A DNA stretch of 64,000 nucleotides from Bog-756 sp963756515 (lineage in GTDB: Bacteria > Actinomycetota > Acidimicrobiia > Acidimicrobiales > RAAP-2). A program made the translations under genes and the position numbers. The notes below the pieces were generated by a model. It was not told the origin of the DNA and searched no databases. It worked only from the letters and a program-made list of their open reading frames with translations. Position 1 is the stretch's first letter. The number at the start of each line of letters is the position of its first letter. Positions 24,646-33,865 of this stretch are shown here, piece by piece. The stretch is taken from the NCBI GenBank assembly GCA_963756515.1, contig CAVWNV010000011.1, positions 186,001 through 250,000 of the forward strand, given 5' to 3'.

Positions 24646-25818
24646 GTGTCCGATTCGCCCGGTGGGCTCCCCGAGGAATTCACCGAACTGCACGCTTCGC
24701 TGCACCAGGCCCGGACCTTTGCCCTGGCCGACATGCCGGCCCACTTCGACACGGTGCTCAGCGTCGGTGCGAACGGTCTGTGGTACTTCGATTGGTTCGA
24801 GAAGGCCTATGGCCATGTCCCCCGGCACATCGGCGTCGAGGCCTACACACCGAGACCTCCCGTCCTGCCCGACAACGTCGAGTGGGTCGAGGCGGACGTG
24901 GCCGGTCCGGAGGGAGTGGCGGCCATCAGCTCCGGCTCCGTCGACCTGGTCTTTTCCGGCCAGAACATCGAACACCTGTGGCCCGACCAGGTCGAGGCCT
25001 TTCTCATCGAGTCCAATCGGGTCCTGCGCACCGGCGGATGGCTCGTCCTCGACAGCCCCAATCGGGACATCACCGCGGCCTATCGATGGAGTATGAGCGA
25101 GCACACCGTCGAGCTGACCCCCGACGAGGCCCGGATGCTGCTCACGCTGGCCGGCTTCGAGGTTCAGACCGTCAAGGGTCTGTGGCTGTGCCGAAAGGAC
25201 GGGGCCCTGTTTGACCTCGGTCCGGATGGAACAGCGGAGGGAGCCAAGGAGGTCCTCGGGCGCATGGTACTGGCGTCGACGCGGCCGGCTGACTCCTTCA
25301 TCTGGTGGGTGGAGGCACGCAAGATCGGCGACCCTGATGTCCCCGCGCTGAGCCGGGCCATTCGGTCCGTATTCGCGGCCAATTGGGAGGAGCGGGTCAA
25401 CCGGATCGAACTGATGGAGGGCGCAGCGGTGACGCTGGCCGACGGCCGCCCCGGGGTCCGCCTCGAGAAGGACCGGTGGGGCTGCGTGATGCTGGGTCCT
25501 TCCATGGCCCTGCGACCCGGGAAGTACACCTTCGAGATGGAGGTGGACTGGTCGGGTTTCGAGGGCGCCGACGGCACCGTGGCCCAGATGGACGTCCTGG
25601 CCTACGACCAGGTCTTGGACAAGGTCGACCTCGTGGCCCATTCGCCTGGCGGCCGCGACACGGTCACCTGCACGATCGACCTCGCTGAGCTGCAGTTCGC
25701 CGTGCACGCCCGTCTGTTCAGTACCGGGCTCGCTCAGGTCGAGGCACCGCTGACCATCAGCCTCTCACCCGACCCCTACGGATCCTCGGCCCACCGCGGG
25801 GCCTCGGGCACCGGATAG
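24646..25818 (+). CDS. Methyltransferase with C-terminal beta-sandwich domain
   Basis: The first 200 residues form a class I methyltransferase core: DTVLSVGANGLWYFDWFE (motif I region), VEWVEADVAGPEG, FSGQNIEHLWPDQ and VLRTGGWLVLDSPNRD. Residues about 255-385 are predicted all-beta (LGPSMALRPGKYTFEMEVDW and later), like a carbohydrate-binding sandwich, parallel to the insert in the divergent methyltransferase. GTG start at 24646. Its last 54 bases overlap the end of a small minus-strand gene. It is likely to modify the same glycan as its neighbours; the acceptor is unknown. Confidence 0.78.
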   Translation: MSDSPGGLPEEFTELHASLHQARTFALADMPAHFDTVLSVGANGLWYFDWFEKAYGHVPRHIGVEAYTPRPPVLPDNVEWVEADVAGPEGVAAISSGSVDLVFSGQNIEHLWPDQVEAFLIESNRVLRTGGWLVLDSPNRDITAAYRWSMSEHTVELTPDEARMLLTLAGFEVQTVKGLWLCRKDGALFDLGPDGTAEGAKEVLGRMVLASTRPADSFIWWVEARKIGDPDVPALSRAIRSVFAANWEERVNRIELMEGAAVTLADGRPGVRLEKDRWGCVMLGPSMALRPGKYTFEMEVDWSGFEGADGTVAQMDVLAYDQVLDKVDLVAHSPGGRDTVTCTIDLAELQFAVHARLFSTGLAQVEAPLTISLSPDPYGSSAHRGASGTG

Positions 25819-26049
25819 GGGCAACACGCTCTGGATCCAGGGTACGTACCGCTCGCGGAACCAGTACTGACGTTCGTGGATCTCCGCCTGGGCGATTCTT
25901 CGGCCCTCGTCGGTGTCGAGGAACTCGGAGGAGTAACGAGTTGCCAGCGCGGCGATCAGCCGCGCCGTGTCCGCCTCGTCGAACATGGTGATCGCTGACT
26001 GCCCTTCGGTAGCCACGACGGCCAGCGTAGTGTGCTCCATTCCTCGCAC
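25765..26049 (-). CDS. Small hypothetical protein
   Basis: I do not recognise a family. The product is 94 residues from GTG at 26049, or 91 from ATG at 26040. It has a compact, mixed composition: TTLAVVATEGQSAITMFDE, a helix-like stretch AALATRYSSEFLDTDEGRR, then an aromatic-rich segment YWFRERYVPWIQSV. The even codon use and lack of low-complexity sequence in the first 75 residues argue for a real gene; the last 15 are Gly-rich and overlap the methyltransferase gene on the other strand. No signal peptide. It lies downstream of the large membrane protein gene on the same strand and may be co-transcribed. Confidence 0.5.
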   Translation of the reverse strand: MRGMEHTTLAVVATEGQSAITMFDEADTARLIAALATRYSSEFLDTDEGRRIAQAEIHERQYWFRERYVPWIQSVLPLSGARGPAVGRGSVGVG

Positions 26050-26123
26050 CCCCGATGCCGACGAGCCTACGGATCATCGGCGGACCGGCCCCCACGGTGA
26101 CCGGCTCCGGGCTCGACCGCGGC

Positions 26124-27854
26124 CTACGGCCGATCTGCTCCCACCGACCCGTCGCCGGAAGTCAGTTCCGTCGACACCACCGGGTCCGGTGACGGGGGCC
26201 AGGTGCGCGGCGGTCGGGTGGACCTGCTCCACCACGGACCGGTGCGGACGGGTGGGGGCGTTCGGTCGTCGGCGGCAGAGACGTCGACCGAACCCGAAGC
26301 GACGATCTCCTTCGTGCGATACGGGAGCAGCATCGGCGCGATCACGGTGGCCATCACCACCATGGGATAGGCGAATCGGTACTCGAGGTCCGGCGCGGTG
26401 AAGAACACGGAGACCTCGTAGATCAGCATGCTGATGGCGGCCGATGCCACGACCCAGTCGCCCGCCCGCCTTCTGCGCAGCAGGATCGGAATCGAGATGC
26501 CGAGCAGGAGGACGTACACCCACGCGGTGTACAGCGGTCCTCCGGTCGTGTTGTTGTCATTGATGGAGAACGGTTTCAGGTAGTCCACCCCCACCGTTCG
26601 GAGTGTCGAGGAGACGGGGCGAAATCCAGTCGGATCAGGTGGCCATTCGAACACCCACAATGAGGGCCGCGTGATGGCCAGCTGTGCTTCGGCCAGAGCC
26701 AGACGCTCGCGCAGATAGCCGGCTGGATCGTGCACGATCGCCGACTCCCATCGGCTGCGAAGGACGCCCACCGATCGTTCTTTGAGGGGGAACTTGATGA
26801 CGGGCTTACTCCCCCACACCAGCACGTCGTACGTGCCCGGTTCGACGGCGTCGAGGGCGGCACCGGTGTTCCTCCCGCGTATCAGATCCTGACGGGGGAA
26901 GAGGTCTTTGTGCTCCATCTTGGACAGCTGGGCCAGATCGTAGGTGTAAGTGCTCTGTTCCGGGTGGAGATGGGTTGTTCCGATTGCGCTTAGTGCTCCC
27001 AACTGCACGACGAAGAGAAGGATGCCCAGCGCCACCCCCGAGACTATGGACACCAACCACCTTCGGGGCCGACCGGCCGGGATCAGGGCGGCCACCAGCA
27101 CCACCAAGAGCACCACCAGAGAAGGCAACACGTTCTGCCGGCATGCATCTGCGAGCGCCGCAGCGATCAGGCAGGCAGCCACATTGAAGGACCGATGGTC
27201 CCGCCCGGTACGCACGATGCGAGCCGCAAATCCGAACGCACAGAGGAAGAAGGCGGTGAACCAGGCATCTCGACTGATATGGACCGCCCACGAGAAGACG
27301 GGCGGATAGGCACAGACGAGGAGGGCGATGGTCGTGGCCCACGGCGGAGAGAATCGAATCCGCAACATCAGATACAGACCGATCAGTAGGACGAACACCC
27401 CGGCGGCCAGGACCCAACCCGGGCTTTGGAGCCCCAACAGGTACGGACCCCTCCACAGGGCCGCCAGCAGCGGGGCGTGCCAATCGTTGAAATGGCCCGA
27501 GGCGGCTTGATGGATCTCGTCGATGGAGTCGGGGTCGATCTGCCCCGGCCAGTAGATCAACGAGATGAACGTGGTGAACCCGACAAACGTCAGGAGTACT
27601 CCGGCCTTTGCCGCCGCCGACGTGGGGGTGGATGTGGATGTGAGGGCGGGGGCGAGCTCCTCTGCTGGTTCGCCCGGTGATGTTTCGGCGTACGTCTCAT
27701 TCGGGACGTCGTCGGAGTCCGGCTCATCGAAGAAGGTGCCCCCTACCCTCCTTTTTGGATCCTGACGAGTGGGCAAGTCGATGCTCTCCTGACGTCGGGG
27801 ATAGGCGCCACACTGGCAGTTCGAATCAGATCGGGACCGCCCCGGCAACTCCAC
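26124..27854 (-). CDS. Multi-spanning membrane protein, DUF6020/glycosyltransferase-like
   Basis: The product has 10 or more predicted membrane helices between about residues 80 and 510. After the first helix comes SLIYWPGQIDPDSIDEIHQA, then FNDWHAPLLAALW; this D-P-D-S and D-W-H pattern resembles the DUF6020 family and, more loosely, GT-C type transferases whose acidic external loop is catalytic. A large external loop (about 300-400) precedes the last helices. Both termini are disordered and Ser/Pro/Thr-rich. The GTG at 27854 may be too early, since no ribosome site is visible; a start nearer 27700 would keep all the helices. It probably serves the adjacent surface-glycan cluster. Confidence 0.68.
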   Translation of the reverse strand: MELPGRSRSDSNCQCGAYPRRQESIDLPTRQDPKRRVGGTFFDEPDSDDVPNETYAETSPGEPAEELAPALTSTSTPTSAAAKAGVLLTFVGFTTFISLIYWPGQIDPDSIDEIHQAASGHFNDWHAPLLAALWRGPYLLGLQSPGWVLAAGVFVLLIGLYLMLRIRFSPPWATTIALLVCAYPPVFSWAVHISRDAWFTAFFLCAFGFAARIVRTGRDHRSFNVAACLIAAALADACRQNVLPSLVVLLVVLVAALIPAGRPRRWLVSIVSGVALGILLFVVQLGALSAIGTTHLHPEQSTYTYDLAQLSKMEHKDLFPRQDLIRGRNTGAALDAVEPGTYDVLVWGSKPVIKFPLKERSVGVLRSRWESAIVHDPAGYLRERLALAEAQLAITRPSLWVFEWPPDPTGFRPVSSTLRTVGVDYLKPFSINDNNTTGGPLYTAWVYVLLLGISIPILLRRRRAGDWVVASAAISMLIYEVSVFFTAPDLEYRFAYPMVVMATVIAPMLLPYRTKEIVASGSVDVSAADDRTPPPVRTGPWWSRSTRPPRTWPPSPDPVVSTELTSGDGSVGADRP

Positions 27855-27975
27855 CGGTGAACGGGATCACCGATCTTCTCACGCTCACGGCCGGATCCCC
27901 ATTCGTGACAGGGCGCCGCACCCCAACCCGGCAACACCGACGGACCGGCACCCTTCGCTCCGGTGTTTCGCCAGG

Positions 27976-28902
27976 TCAGGCCAGTAAGCCCGCCGCCATC
28001 CCGTCCAGTATGTCCGCCTCTGACACCAGGCACTCGTCGAAACCGAACCGGGTCATCACCGCAGCCAGAATCAGCGCCCCACCCGCGATCACGTCCTCCC
28101 GCCCCGGGACCATGCCGGCCCGGTCGAGCCGGGCCTGACGAACCTCGGACGCCAGTGTCCGGTACCAGTCGTAGACGTCCCCGGCGGTCAGGACGGCGTG
28201 GTGGACCCGGTTCCGGTCGTAGACATCGAGGCCCAGCTGCAACGACGCCAGGGTGGTGACCGTCCCGGCCAGACCCATCAGCCGGTGGGCGGCCAGGAAG
28301 CGCGGATGATGGTCGACGGCCTGGTCCAACAGGTCGTCGACCATCGATTCGGCTCCGGCCAGTTCGGCCGGAGTGGGAGGATCACTGTGCAGGAACCGCT
28401 CGGTGACCCGAACACACCCGACCTGGAGGGAGACCACGGCGAGCTCGGGATCGTCGGGTCCCGTGCCGGTGACCAGTTCGGTGGATCCGCCCCCGATGTC
28501 CAGGACCAGAAACGGTCCGCGCTCATGAGTGAGATCGGAGACCGCCCCGGCCATGGACAGTCGACCCTCCTCGGTTCCCACCAACAGCTCGGGGAGGAGA
28601 CCGGTCACGTCGCCCGCCGCGGCCAGAAACTCGTCACCGTTGGAGGCGTCCCGGGCGGCCGAGGTGGCCACCAGCCGTCCCCGTGCCACCTCGAACTTGT
28701 CCATGACCTCCCGATACTCCCTCAGTACGGAGAGGCACCGGTCGATGGCATCGCTGGCCAACCGGCCCGTGGCGTCCACACCCGCTCCCAATCGGGTGAT
28801 CCGCATGAGGCGCTCGAGTGGTTCACCGCCGGCATCGACGACGAGCAGTCGAGTGGAATTGGTCCCGCAGTCGATGGCGGCCACAGGTCCGGCGGGGTCC
28901 AT
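27976..28902 (-). CDS. ppx: Ppx/GppA exopolyphosphatase family protein
   Basis: This acts on inorganic polyphosphate and/or pppGpp. It has 308 residues, the short actinobacterial form covering the two ASKHA domains. VAAIDCGTNSTRLLVVD is the phosphate-1 loop, ATSAARDASNGDEFL follows, and LVLDIGGGSTELVTG is the phosphate-2 loop. GMVPGREDVIAGGALIL ends the second domain. The C-terminal HD-like extension of E. coli Ppx is absent, as in mycobacterial homologues. It is the last gene of the minus-strand ftsB-DUF501-ppx run, an order conserved in actinobacteria. Confidence 0.9.
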   Translation of the reverse strand: MDPAGPVAAIDCGTNSTRLLVVDAGGEPLERLMRITRLGAGVDATGRLASDAIDRCLSVLREYREVMDKFEVARGRLVATSAARDASNGDEFLAAAGDVTGLLPELLVGTEEGRLSMAGAVSDLTHERGPFLVLDIGGGSTELVTGTGPDDPELAVVSLQVGCVRVTERFLHSDPPTPAELAGAESMVDDLLDQAVDHHPRFLAAHRLMGLAGTVTTLASLQLGLDVYDRNRVHHAVLTAGDVYDWYRTLASEVRQARLDRAGMVPGREDVIAGGALILAAVMTRFGFDECLVSEADILDGMAAGLLA

Positions 28903-28949
28903 GTCCCCTTGCTACCACGACGATCTGGCCGCGACCACCCTCTGATCGG

Positions 28950-29438
28950 TCAGGCCGGATGCAGACCGATCCGCTCAGCCGTCCACGCCCCCACCGGGTC
29001 GTCACCGCCGGACATCCACCAGGCCAGGTGGGCATGGAGGCACTTGACCCCTCTTCTCGTCCCGCCCACACCCCCCGATGGCCTCGGACCGTCGTGGTCC
29101 GGTGCTATCAGCGCGTCCCGCTCGAGTGCGTACCGGTGGTGGGCGGCCTCGATCTGCTCCATGGGCACGGCCGACTCCGCCTGTCGGACTCCGCCGGTCG
29201 ACTCGAGCCTGCTCACCACCTCCCGCAGATCCGGGTCGACCAGCCAGTACCGAGTGGGCATGGGGGTGCCGTCGAAGAGGAACGGGGCGTTGGCGATGAT
29301 GGCGGGGCGCCCTCCTTCCCCCCGGACGACGACCTCGAACTCGCCGGCCGGCTGCCGACCCAGGAGCTCGGCCACGGCCGTGATGTCGGAGGGATCGCCC
29401 ACGGAGCCGGCCCGACGGGTCGTCGGCCCTTCGGTCAA
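28950..29438 (-). CDS. DUF501 family protein
   Basis: This conserved actinobacterial protein of unknown function has 162 residues. Recognisable DUF501 features are AVAELLGRQPAGEFEVVVRG, the PAIIANAPFLFDGTPMPTRYWL strand pair (broken here at the P), and a C-terminal RGVKCLHAHLAWWM segment with conserved Cys and His residues that could bind metal or be catalytic. Its position between ftsB/divIC and ppx is conserved (mycobacterial Rv1024-Rv1025-Rv1026). It starts with TTG at 29438, overlapping the upstream stop (TTGA), so it is translationally coupled to ftsB. Confidence 0.87.
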   Translation of the reverse strand: MTEGPTTRRAGSVGDPSDITAVAELLGRQPAGEFEVVVRGEGGRPAIIANAPFLFDGTPMPTRYWLVDPDLREVVSRLESTGGVRQAESAVPMEQIEAAHHRYALERDALIAPDHDGPRPSGGVGGTRRGVKCLHAHLAWWMSGGDDPVGAWTAERIGLHPA

Positions 29439-30646
29439 TTCCAGAATTCGAGTGTGTTGGTGACCCGACCCCAGAACGTCGAAGGAGCCCGAACGGGGGC
29501 GGATGCACCCGCGTTCGATGTCGGTCTGCTCGGTGAGGCCGCCGCGGACGACGGGATGGGCTGGGGCAGGCCCGGCTGCGGCGAGAGGTCCGGGGCCTGC
29601 GCCGGTGTCACCAGCGGCTGGTTGGCCGGGTCGCCGGTCGTCGTCCCCTGCGCCGACTTGCCGGTCAGGCTCTTCGGCGGCAGCACGTCGAACAACGTCT
29701 GTCCGGGCGAGACCATCTGGAAGTCCTGACGGGCCATCTCGTTGATGGCCACCTTGGAGTTCAGTTGCTGCTGCTGCTCGGCCAGCGCCCGGTTCTCGTC
29801 CTGCAGCTGGTGGAGCTGGGCGCTCGCCGCCGAAATTTGGCGGTGCTGGGAGAAGATGGATGAGATCGGAAAGCTGGTGACCAGCACGGCCGCCGCGAAC
29901 ACAGCGGCCAGTGCCACCGGAATCCGACGTCTCCGGTCGATGGGCGTGACCGGGTTGCGCTTCTGCTTGGCCTTCCGATCCCGCCGCTTCATGACCGCGA
30001 ACCGTCGGATCAGGGGTTTCTTGTTCGAGTTGTTCGAGTTCTTCGAGTTCTTCGAGTCGGCGCTCTTCTTCTGGGCGGAGCTTCCCTTGGACCCCATCCC
30101 GGGGAGCATCAGCCGGCGGCCCTTGGAGGCGCCCGGCCGGGCTGTCGACGAGGGCCGGGTGTTCCCGGTTGATGTACGCCGGCCACGGGCTCGGACCCGA
30201 CTCCGCTCGCGCCGGGTTCTTCCGCCCGCCAGCCCTGCGGGTGGCTTGGCCCCGTCGGCGGTCTCCGGTGTCCCGGTCGCCTCGGACGCGCTCCCCTCCG
30301 GCTGGGCCACTTCGGATGACACAGGGGGCTTGAGGGCGGGAGGGGCGGACTGGCGCTTCGGCCGCCTGGCCGCGCTGGTCGCCTTGACCCGGGCGGCCCT
30401 GGGCGGCTTCGCCGCATCGGCCGGTTCCGGCGGCCGGTCAGACTCGAGCGGCTCGACGGAGCCATACAGCTCGGGTGGCGTCACGTCCGTGAGCGATTCC
30501 GGCGGGGCCGGAGCCAACGCCATGTCCGGCGCCTCGGCCGATGAACTGACCGATCGGACGTTCGGAGTCGCCTCGGTCAGTCCCGATGCCGCCGAATAGG
30601 TACGCGGTGCCGGCTTGCCCTTCCGGCGGGCATGGAGACGACTCAC
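29435..30646 (-). CDS. ftsB: FtsB/DivIC-type septum formation initiator with long basic N-terminus
   Basis: This is a bitopic divisome protein that links early and late division proteins. The cytoplasmic part (residues 1-230) is unusually long and disordered, rich in Pro, Ala, Lys and Arg, and includes four SKN-like tripeptides. One membrane helix follows (IPVALAAVFAAAVLVTSF), then a short coiled coil HRQISAASAQLHQLQDENRA and the FtsB-like INEMARQDFQMVSPGQTLF. A Pro/Ser-rich extracytoplasmic tail ends the protein. The GTG at 30646 overlaps the enolase stop (GTGA). Typical FtsB is about 100-230 residues; the 403 here come from both low-complexity ends. Confidence 0.85.
   Translation of the reverse strand: MSRLHARRKGKPAPRTYSAASGLTEATPNVRSVSSSAEAPDMALAPAPPESLTDVTPPELYGSVEPLESDRPPEPADAAKPPRAARVKATSAARRPKRQSAPPALKPPVSSEVAQPEGSASEATGTPETADGAKPPAGLAGGRTRRERSRVRARGRRTSTGNTRPSSTARPGASKGRRLMLPGMGSKGSSAQKKSADSKNSKNSNNSNKKPLIRRFAVMKRRDRKAKQKRNPVTPIDRRRRIPVALAAVFAAAVLVTSFPISSIFSQHRQISAASAQLHQLQDENRALAEQQQQLNSKVAINEMARQDFQMVSPGQTLFDVLPPKSLTGKSAQGTTTGDPANQPLVTPAQAPDLSPQPGLPQPIPSSAAASPSRPTSNAGASAPVRAPSTFWGRVTNTLEFWN
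30021..30056. repeat. Four tandem 9-base repeats in ftsB
   Basis: TTGTTCGAG (twice) and TTCTTCGAG (twice) run head to tail. On the coding strand they give SKN/SNN-type tripeptides in the cytoplasmic tail of the division protein. The unit is a multiple of three, so copy-number change would keep the frame. Confidence 0.75.
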
Positions 30647-31933
30647 CGGGGGGCGCTCCCGGCCGAGAGCGCATCGCCTCCCCGGAAGGCGGCCGACTCG
30701 CCCAGCATCTCCTCGATCCGAAGTAATTGGTTGTACTTGGCCACCCGGTCGGAGCGGGCCGGGGCACCGGTCTTGATCTGTCCGCAATTGGTGGCCACGG
30801 CCAGATCGGCGATGGTGGTGTCCTCGGTCTCGCCGGACCGATGGGACATGACGCACGAGTAGCCGGAACGCGTAGCCAACGACATCGTGCCCAGCGTCTC
30901 GGTCAGGGTGCCGATCTGGTTCACCTTGATCAGCACGGCATTGGCGGTGCCCGATTCGATCCCCTTCCGGAGCCGCTCCTCGTTGGTGACGAACAGATCG
31001 TCTCCGACCAGCTGTACCTTCCCGCCCAGGGACGCGGTCAGCGCCGCCCAGCCGTCCCAGTCGTCCTCGGCCATGCCGTCTTCGATGGAGACGATCGGGT
31101 ACCTGCCGACCAGATCGACCCAGTAGTCGACCATCTGCGCCGGCGAGAGGCTGCGCCCCTCTCCGGCCAGCTCGTAGCTCCCATCTTTGAAAAACTCGCT
31201 CGAGGCCGGGTCCATGGCGATGGCGATCTCGTCCCCGGGCACCCGTCCCGACGCCTCGATCGCTTCGACCAGGATCTGGACCGCCTCTTCGTTGGAGGAG
31301 AGGTTGGGGGCGAAGCCTCCCTCGTCGCCCACCGTGGTGGAGAGCCCCCGGACCTTCAGCACCGCGGCCAGTGCGTGGTAGGTCTCGACCCCCCACCTCA
31401 GGGCCTCGGAGAACGACGCCGCTCCCACCGGCATGATCATGAACTCCTGCAGGTCGATGGAGTTGTCGGCGTGGACGCCCCCGTTGACCACGTTCATCAT
31501 CGGCACCGGCAGCACATGGGCGTCGGCACCGCCCACGTAGCGGAAGAGCGGCAGTCCGAGCTCATCGGCGGCGGCCTTCGCCGTCGCCAACGACACCCCC
31601 AGGATGGCGTTGGCGCCGAACCGGGCCTTGTTCGGTGATCCCGTCGGCATCGATCAGGGCCAGGTCCACGCCCCGCTGATCGAGCGCGTCGGCGCCGTCG
31701 AGGATGTCGGCGATCTCCCCGTTGACGTGGGCGACGGCCTCCAGTACCCCTTTGCCGCCGTAGCGGTCACCGCCATCCCTCAACTCGGCGGCCTCGAATG
31801 AGCCGGTCGACGCCCCCGAGGGGACGATGGCCCGTCCGACCGCACCCGAGTCGAGGACGACCTCGACTTCGACGGTGGGATTGCCCCGAGAGTCGAGGAC
31901 CTGACGTCCGATGACCTGTTCGATGAAGCTCAC
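30643..31933 (-). CDS. eno: Enolase, split by a single-base frameshift
   Basis: This enzyme interconverts 2-phosphoglycerate and phosphoenolpyruvate. The first part (from GTG 31933) reads EQVIGRQVLDSRGNPTVEV and VPSGASTGSFEA up to LALIDADG. The rest (SPNKARFGANAILGVSLA onward) is in another frame. Dropping one base at about 31639 joins them as DADGSPNKAR and gives about 429 residues, the normal length. Active-site segments are all present: DDLFVTN, KVNQIGTLTET and MSHRSGETEDT. Enolase is expected to be essential, so the lesion is probably a sequencing or assembly error. AGGAG lies 12 bases before the GTG with a small GTGG-GTAA-CCAC hairpin between. The 163-base gap upstream is the likely promoter. 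Confidence 0.9.
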
Positions 31934-32096
31934 TGTGGGTAACCACTCCTATTGAAGGTGTGTAGAAAGTTACCATCCAGGACCCTGAGGACCAGGGAAT
32001 TCGCCCTGGAACCGGCGGACGCGACCACATCGGGACGTGGGCTCGCTCAGGAACCGGGGACCCGGGGCGAAGACTCCGCTCGCCGCGTCCGGTGGG

Positions 32097-33122
32097 TCAG
32101 ATGATGCCTTCGTCCACGGCATGCTCGATCCACGGCACCACATCCGCCAGGATCTCGTGGAGACCGGTCGTCGCCTCGAAGCCGAGGATCCGCTTGGCCT
32201 TGTCGGTAGACGGCACCCGTCGATTGACGTCGTGTTCGAACGGTGGATCGGACACCCACCGGAAGGGAACCTCGGGACCCTTGATGGCCACCCAGATGGC
32301 CTCGGCCAGTTCGAGGACGGTGGTCGACTCCGGCGTGGAGAGGTTGAAGTCCTCGTTGAGGGCGTCGGGGTGCTCCATGGCCGTGACGATGCCCTGGGCC
32401 AGGTCGACGCCGTAGGTGTAGTGCCGTATCTGGCTCCCGTCACCCAGGATGTGCAGGGGATCCTGCCCTTTGAGGATCTTCTGCACCAGGTCGGGGACGA
32501 CGTGGCTCATGGCCAGGCTCACGTCGCCGCTGAGGATCTCGACGTCGCCGAGGGCCCGACGCTCGCCCACACCGACACAGTTGAACGGGCGCACGATGGT
32601 GAACGGCAGGCCGTACTGGTCGAAGGCGGCGTGGGCGAAGTACTCCACGGCCAGCTTCTGGAAGCCGTAGGACGAGACCGGAGGTGGAACATCCCGCTCC
32701 TGTCCCTCGTAGGAAGGCCAGGAGTCGGCCGACTCGAACACCATCGACGAGCTGAGGTACGTCATCTTCTCGAGGCTGCCGTCACGGTGGGCCTTGATGG
32801 CGGCGTCACACGCCGACGCCGTGATCCGCTCGTTGGCGGCCAGGAGGTCGTAGGCGTAGGTGTGGAAGTACGAGATACCGCCGATCATCGCCGCGCCGGC
32901 GATGAAGTGGTTGCAGTCGACCAGCACTTCGTCGAGCAGGTCCGAATCCCGCGCGTCGGCCTCGATGAACCGGTAGTTGGGGTCTTCGTCGTACGAGCGG
33001 TGGACCGGGCCGTACTTGGAGTAATTGTCGATGCCGACCACCGAGTGTCCCCGGTCCAGCAGCTCCTTGACGACGTAGCCGCCTATGAACCCGGCCGAAC
33101 CCGTGACCAGTACTTTGCTCAT
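32097..33122 (-). CDS. NAD-dependent epimerase/dehydratase (nucleotide-sugar SDR)
   Basis: This predicted nucleotide-sugar epimerase or dehydratase has 341 residues. KVLVTGSAGFIGGYVVKEL is an intact G-x-x-G-x-x-G NAD site; YLSSSMVFES and SSYGFQKLAVEYF give the catalytic Ser and Y-x-x-x-K. RPFNCVGVGERRA and ILGDGSQIRHYTYGVDLAQG are the usual C-terminal substrate-side motifs. The ATG overlaps the upstream GT2 stop (ATGA). With the nucleotide-sugar dehydrogenase two genes upstream it probably makes a modified sugar donor. This three-gene unit sits between mazG and eno, which are near neighbours in mycobacteria. Confidence 0.88.
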   Translation of the reverse strand: MSKVLVTGSAGFIGGYVVKELLDRGHSVVGIDNYSKYGPVHRSYDEDPNYRFIEADARDSDLLDEVLVDCNHFIAGAAMIGGISYFHTYAYDLLAANERITASACDAAIKAHRDGSLEKMTYLSSSMVFESADSWPSYEGQERDVPPPVSSYGFQKLAVEYFAHAAFDQYGLPFTIVRPFNCVGVGERRALGDVEILSGDVSLAMSHVVPDLVQKILKGQDPLHILGDGSQIRHYTYGVDLAQGIVTAMEHPDALNEDFNLSTPESTTVLELAEAIWVAIKGPEVPFRWVSDPPFEHDVNRRVPSTDKAKRILGFEATTGLHEILADVVPWIEHAVDEGII

Positions 33123-33865
33123 GATTTGTTGCTCCGTTCGACTGCGGCTCGAATGTCCTCGACGGGTAGGGCGGCGCCGAAGGCGAAGCGCCACCAGCGA
33201 AAATAGTGAGGCAGCCATGCCACCAGCTTGAAGCTCGACAGACCCTGGTGCCGTTCGAGCCAGATGGTGGGCAACTCGGCCACCGGCAGCCGGGCCCGTC
33301 TGGCCTTGGCCACGAGCTCGATACCGATCTCGAACCCGGCCTCCGACATGATCCCAACAGTGCGGAGGAATTCGGCGTCGTAGGCCTTGAACGAGTTGGT
33401 GGCATCCCGGGTCCCCACCCGGGCCAGCGCCCACAGTGACACTCCCGCCATGCGGGACAAGAAGCTCTTCAGGAGCGGTCCCCCGACCTGTTGACCACCT
33501 CGGGAGTACCTCGACGCGGCCGCGACGACGACCCCCCGTTCGACCAGTCGGACCAGTTGGTCGATCTGTTGAGGGTCATCACAACCGTCCGCCATCGTCA
33601 CCACCACCACATCGGCGACGGCACGGTCGATCCCATAGCGGATGGCGTGAGCCGGCCCTGGCTTCACATCGTTGACCAAGACCCGGACGCGGGGGTTGGT
33701 GACCGCGTACTTTTCGACATAGGGAATGGTCGAATCATCGAGCGAATCGACGACAATGACGATCTCGGAGGGAAGCTGCACCGCCTCGAGCAGTCGTCCC
33801 ATGACATCTTCGATGTCCGAGCCTTCGTTGTACGCGGGTATGACCACGCTGACCCTGGGCTTCAT
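33119..33865 (-). CDS. GT2-family glycosyltransferase
   Basis: This GT-A glycosyltransferase has 248 residues, with RVSVVIPAYNEGSDIEDV, EIVIVVDSLDDST, GPAHAIRYGIDRA and VVTMADGCDDPQQ (the D-x-x-D metal site region). TRDATNSFKAYDAEFL and EIGIELVAKARRARLPVAE resemble polyprenyl-phosphate mannosyl/glucosyl transferases. The C-terminus has an aromatic WLPHYFRWWRFAFG that may touch the membrane. Coupled by ATGA overlaps to the dehydrogenase upstream and the SDR downstream. Confidence 0.88.
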   Translation of the reverse strand: MKPRVSVVIPAYNEGSDIEDVMGRLLEAVQLPSEIVIVVDSLDDSTIPYVEKYAVTNPRVRVLVNDVKPGPAHAIRYGIDRAVADVVVVTMADGCDDPQQIDQLVRLVERGVVVAAASRYSRGGQQVGGPLLKSFLSRMAGVSLWALARVGTRDATNSFKAYDAEFLRTVGIMSEAGFEIGIELVAKARRARLPVAELPTIWLERHQGLSSFKLVAWLPHYFRWWRFAFGAALPVEDIRAAVERSNKS

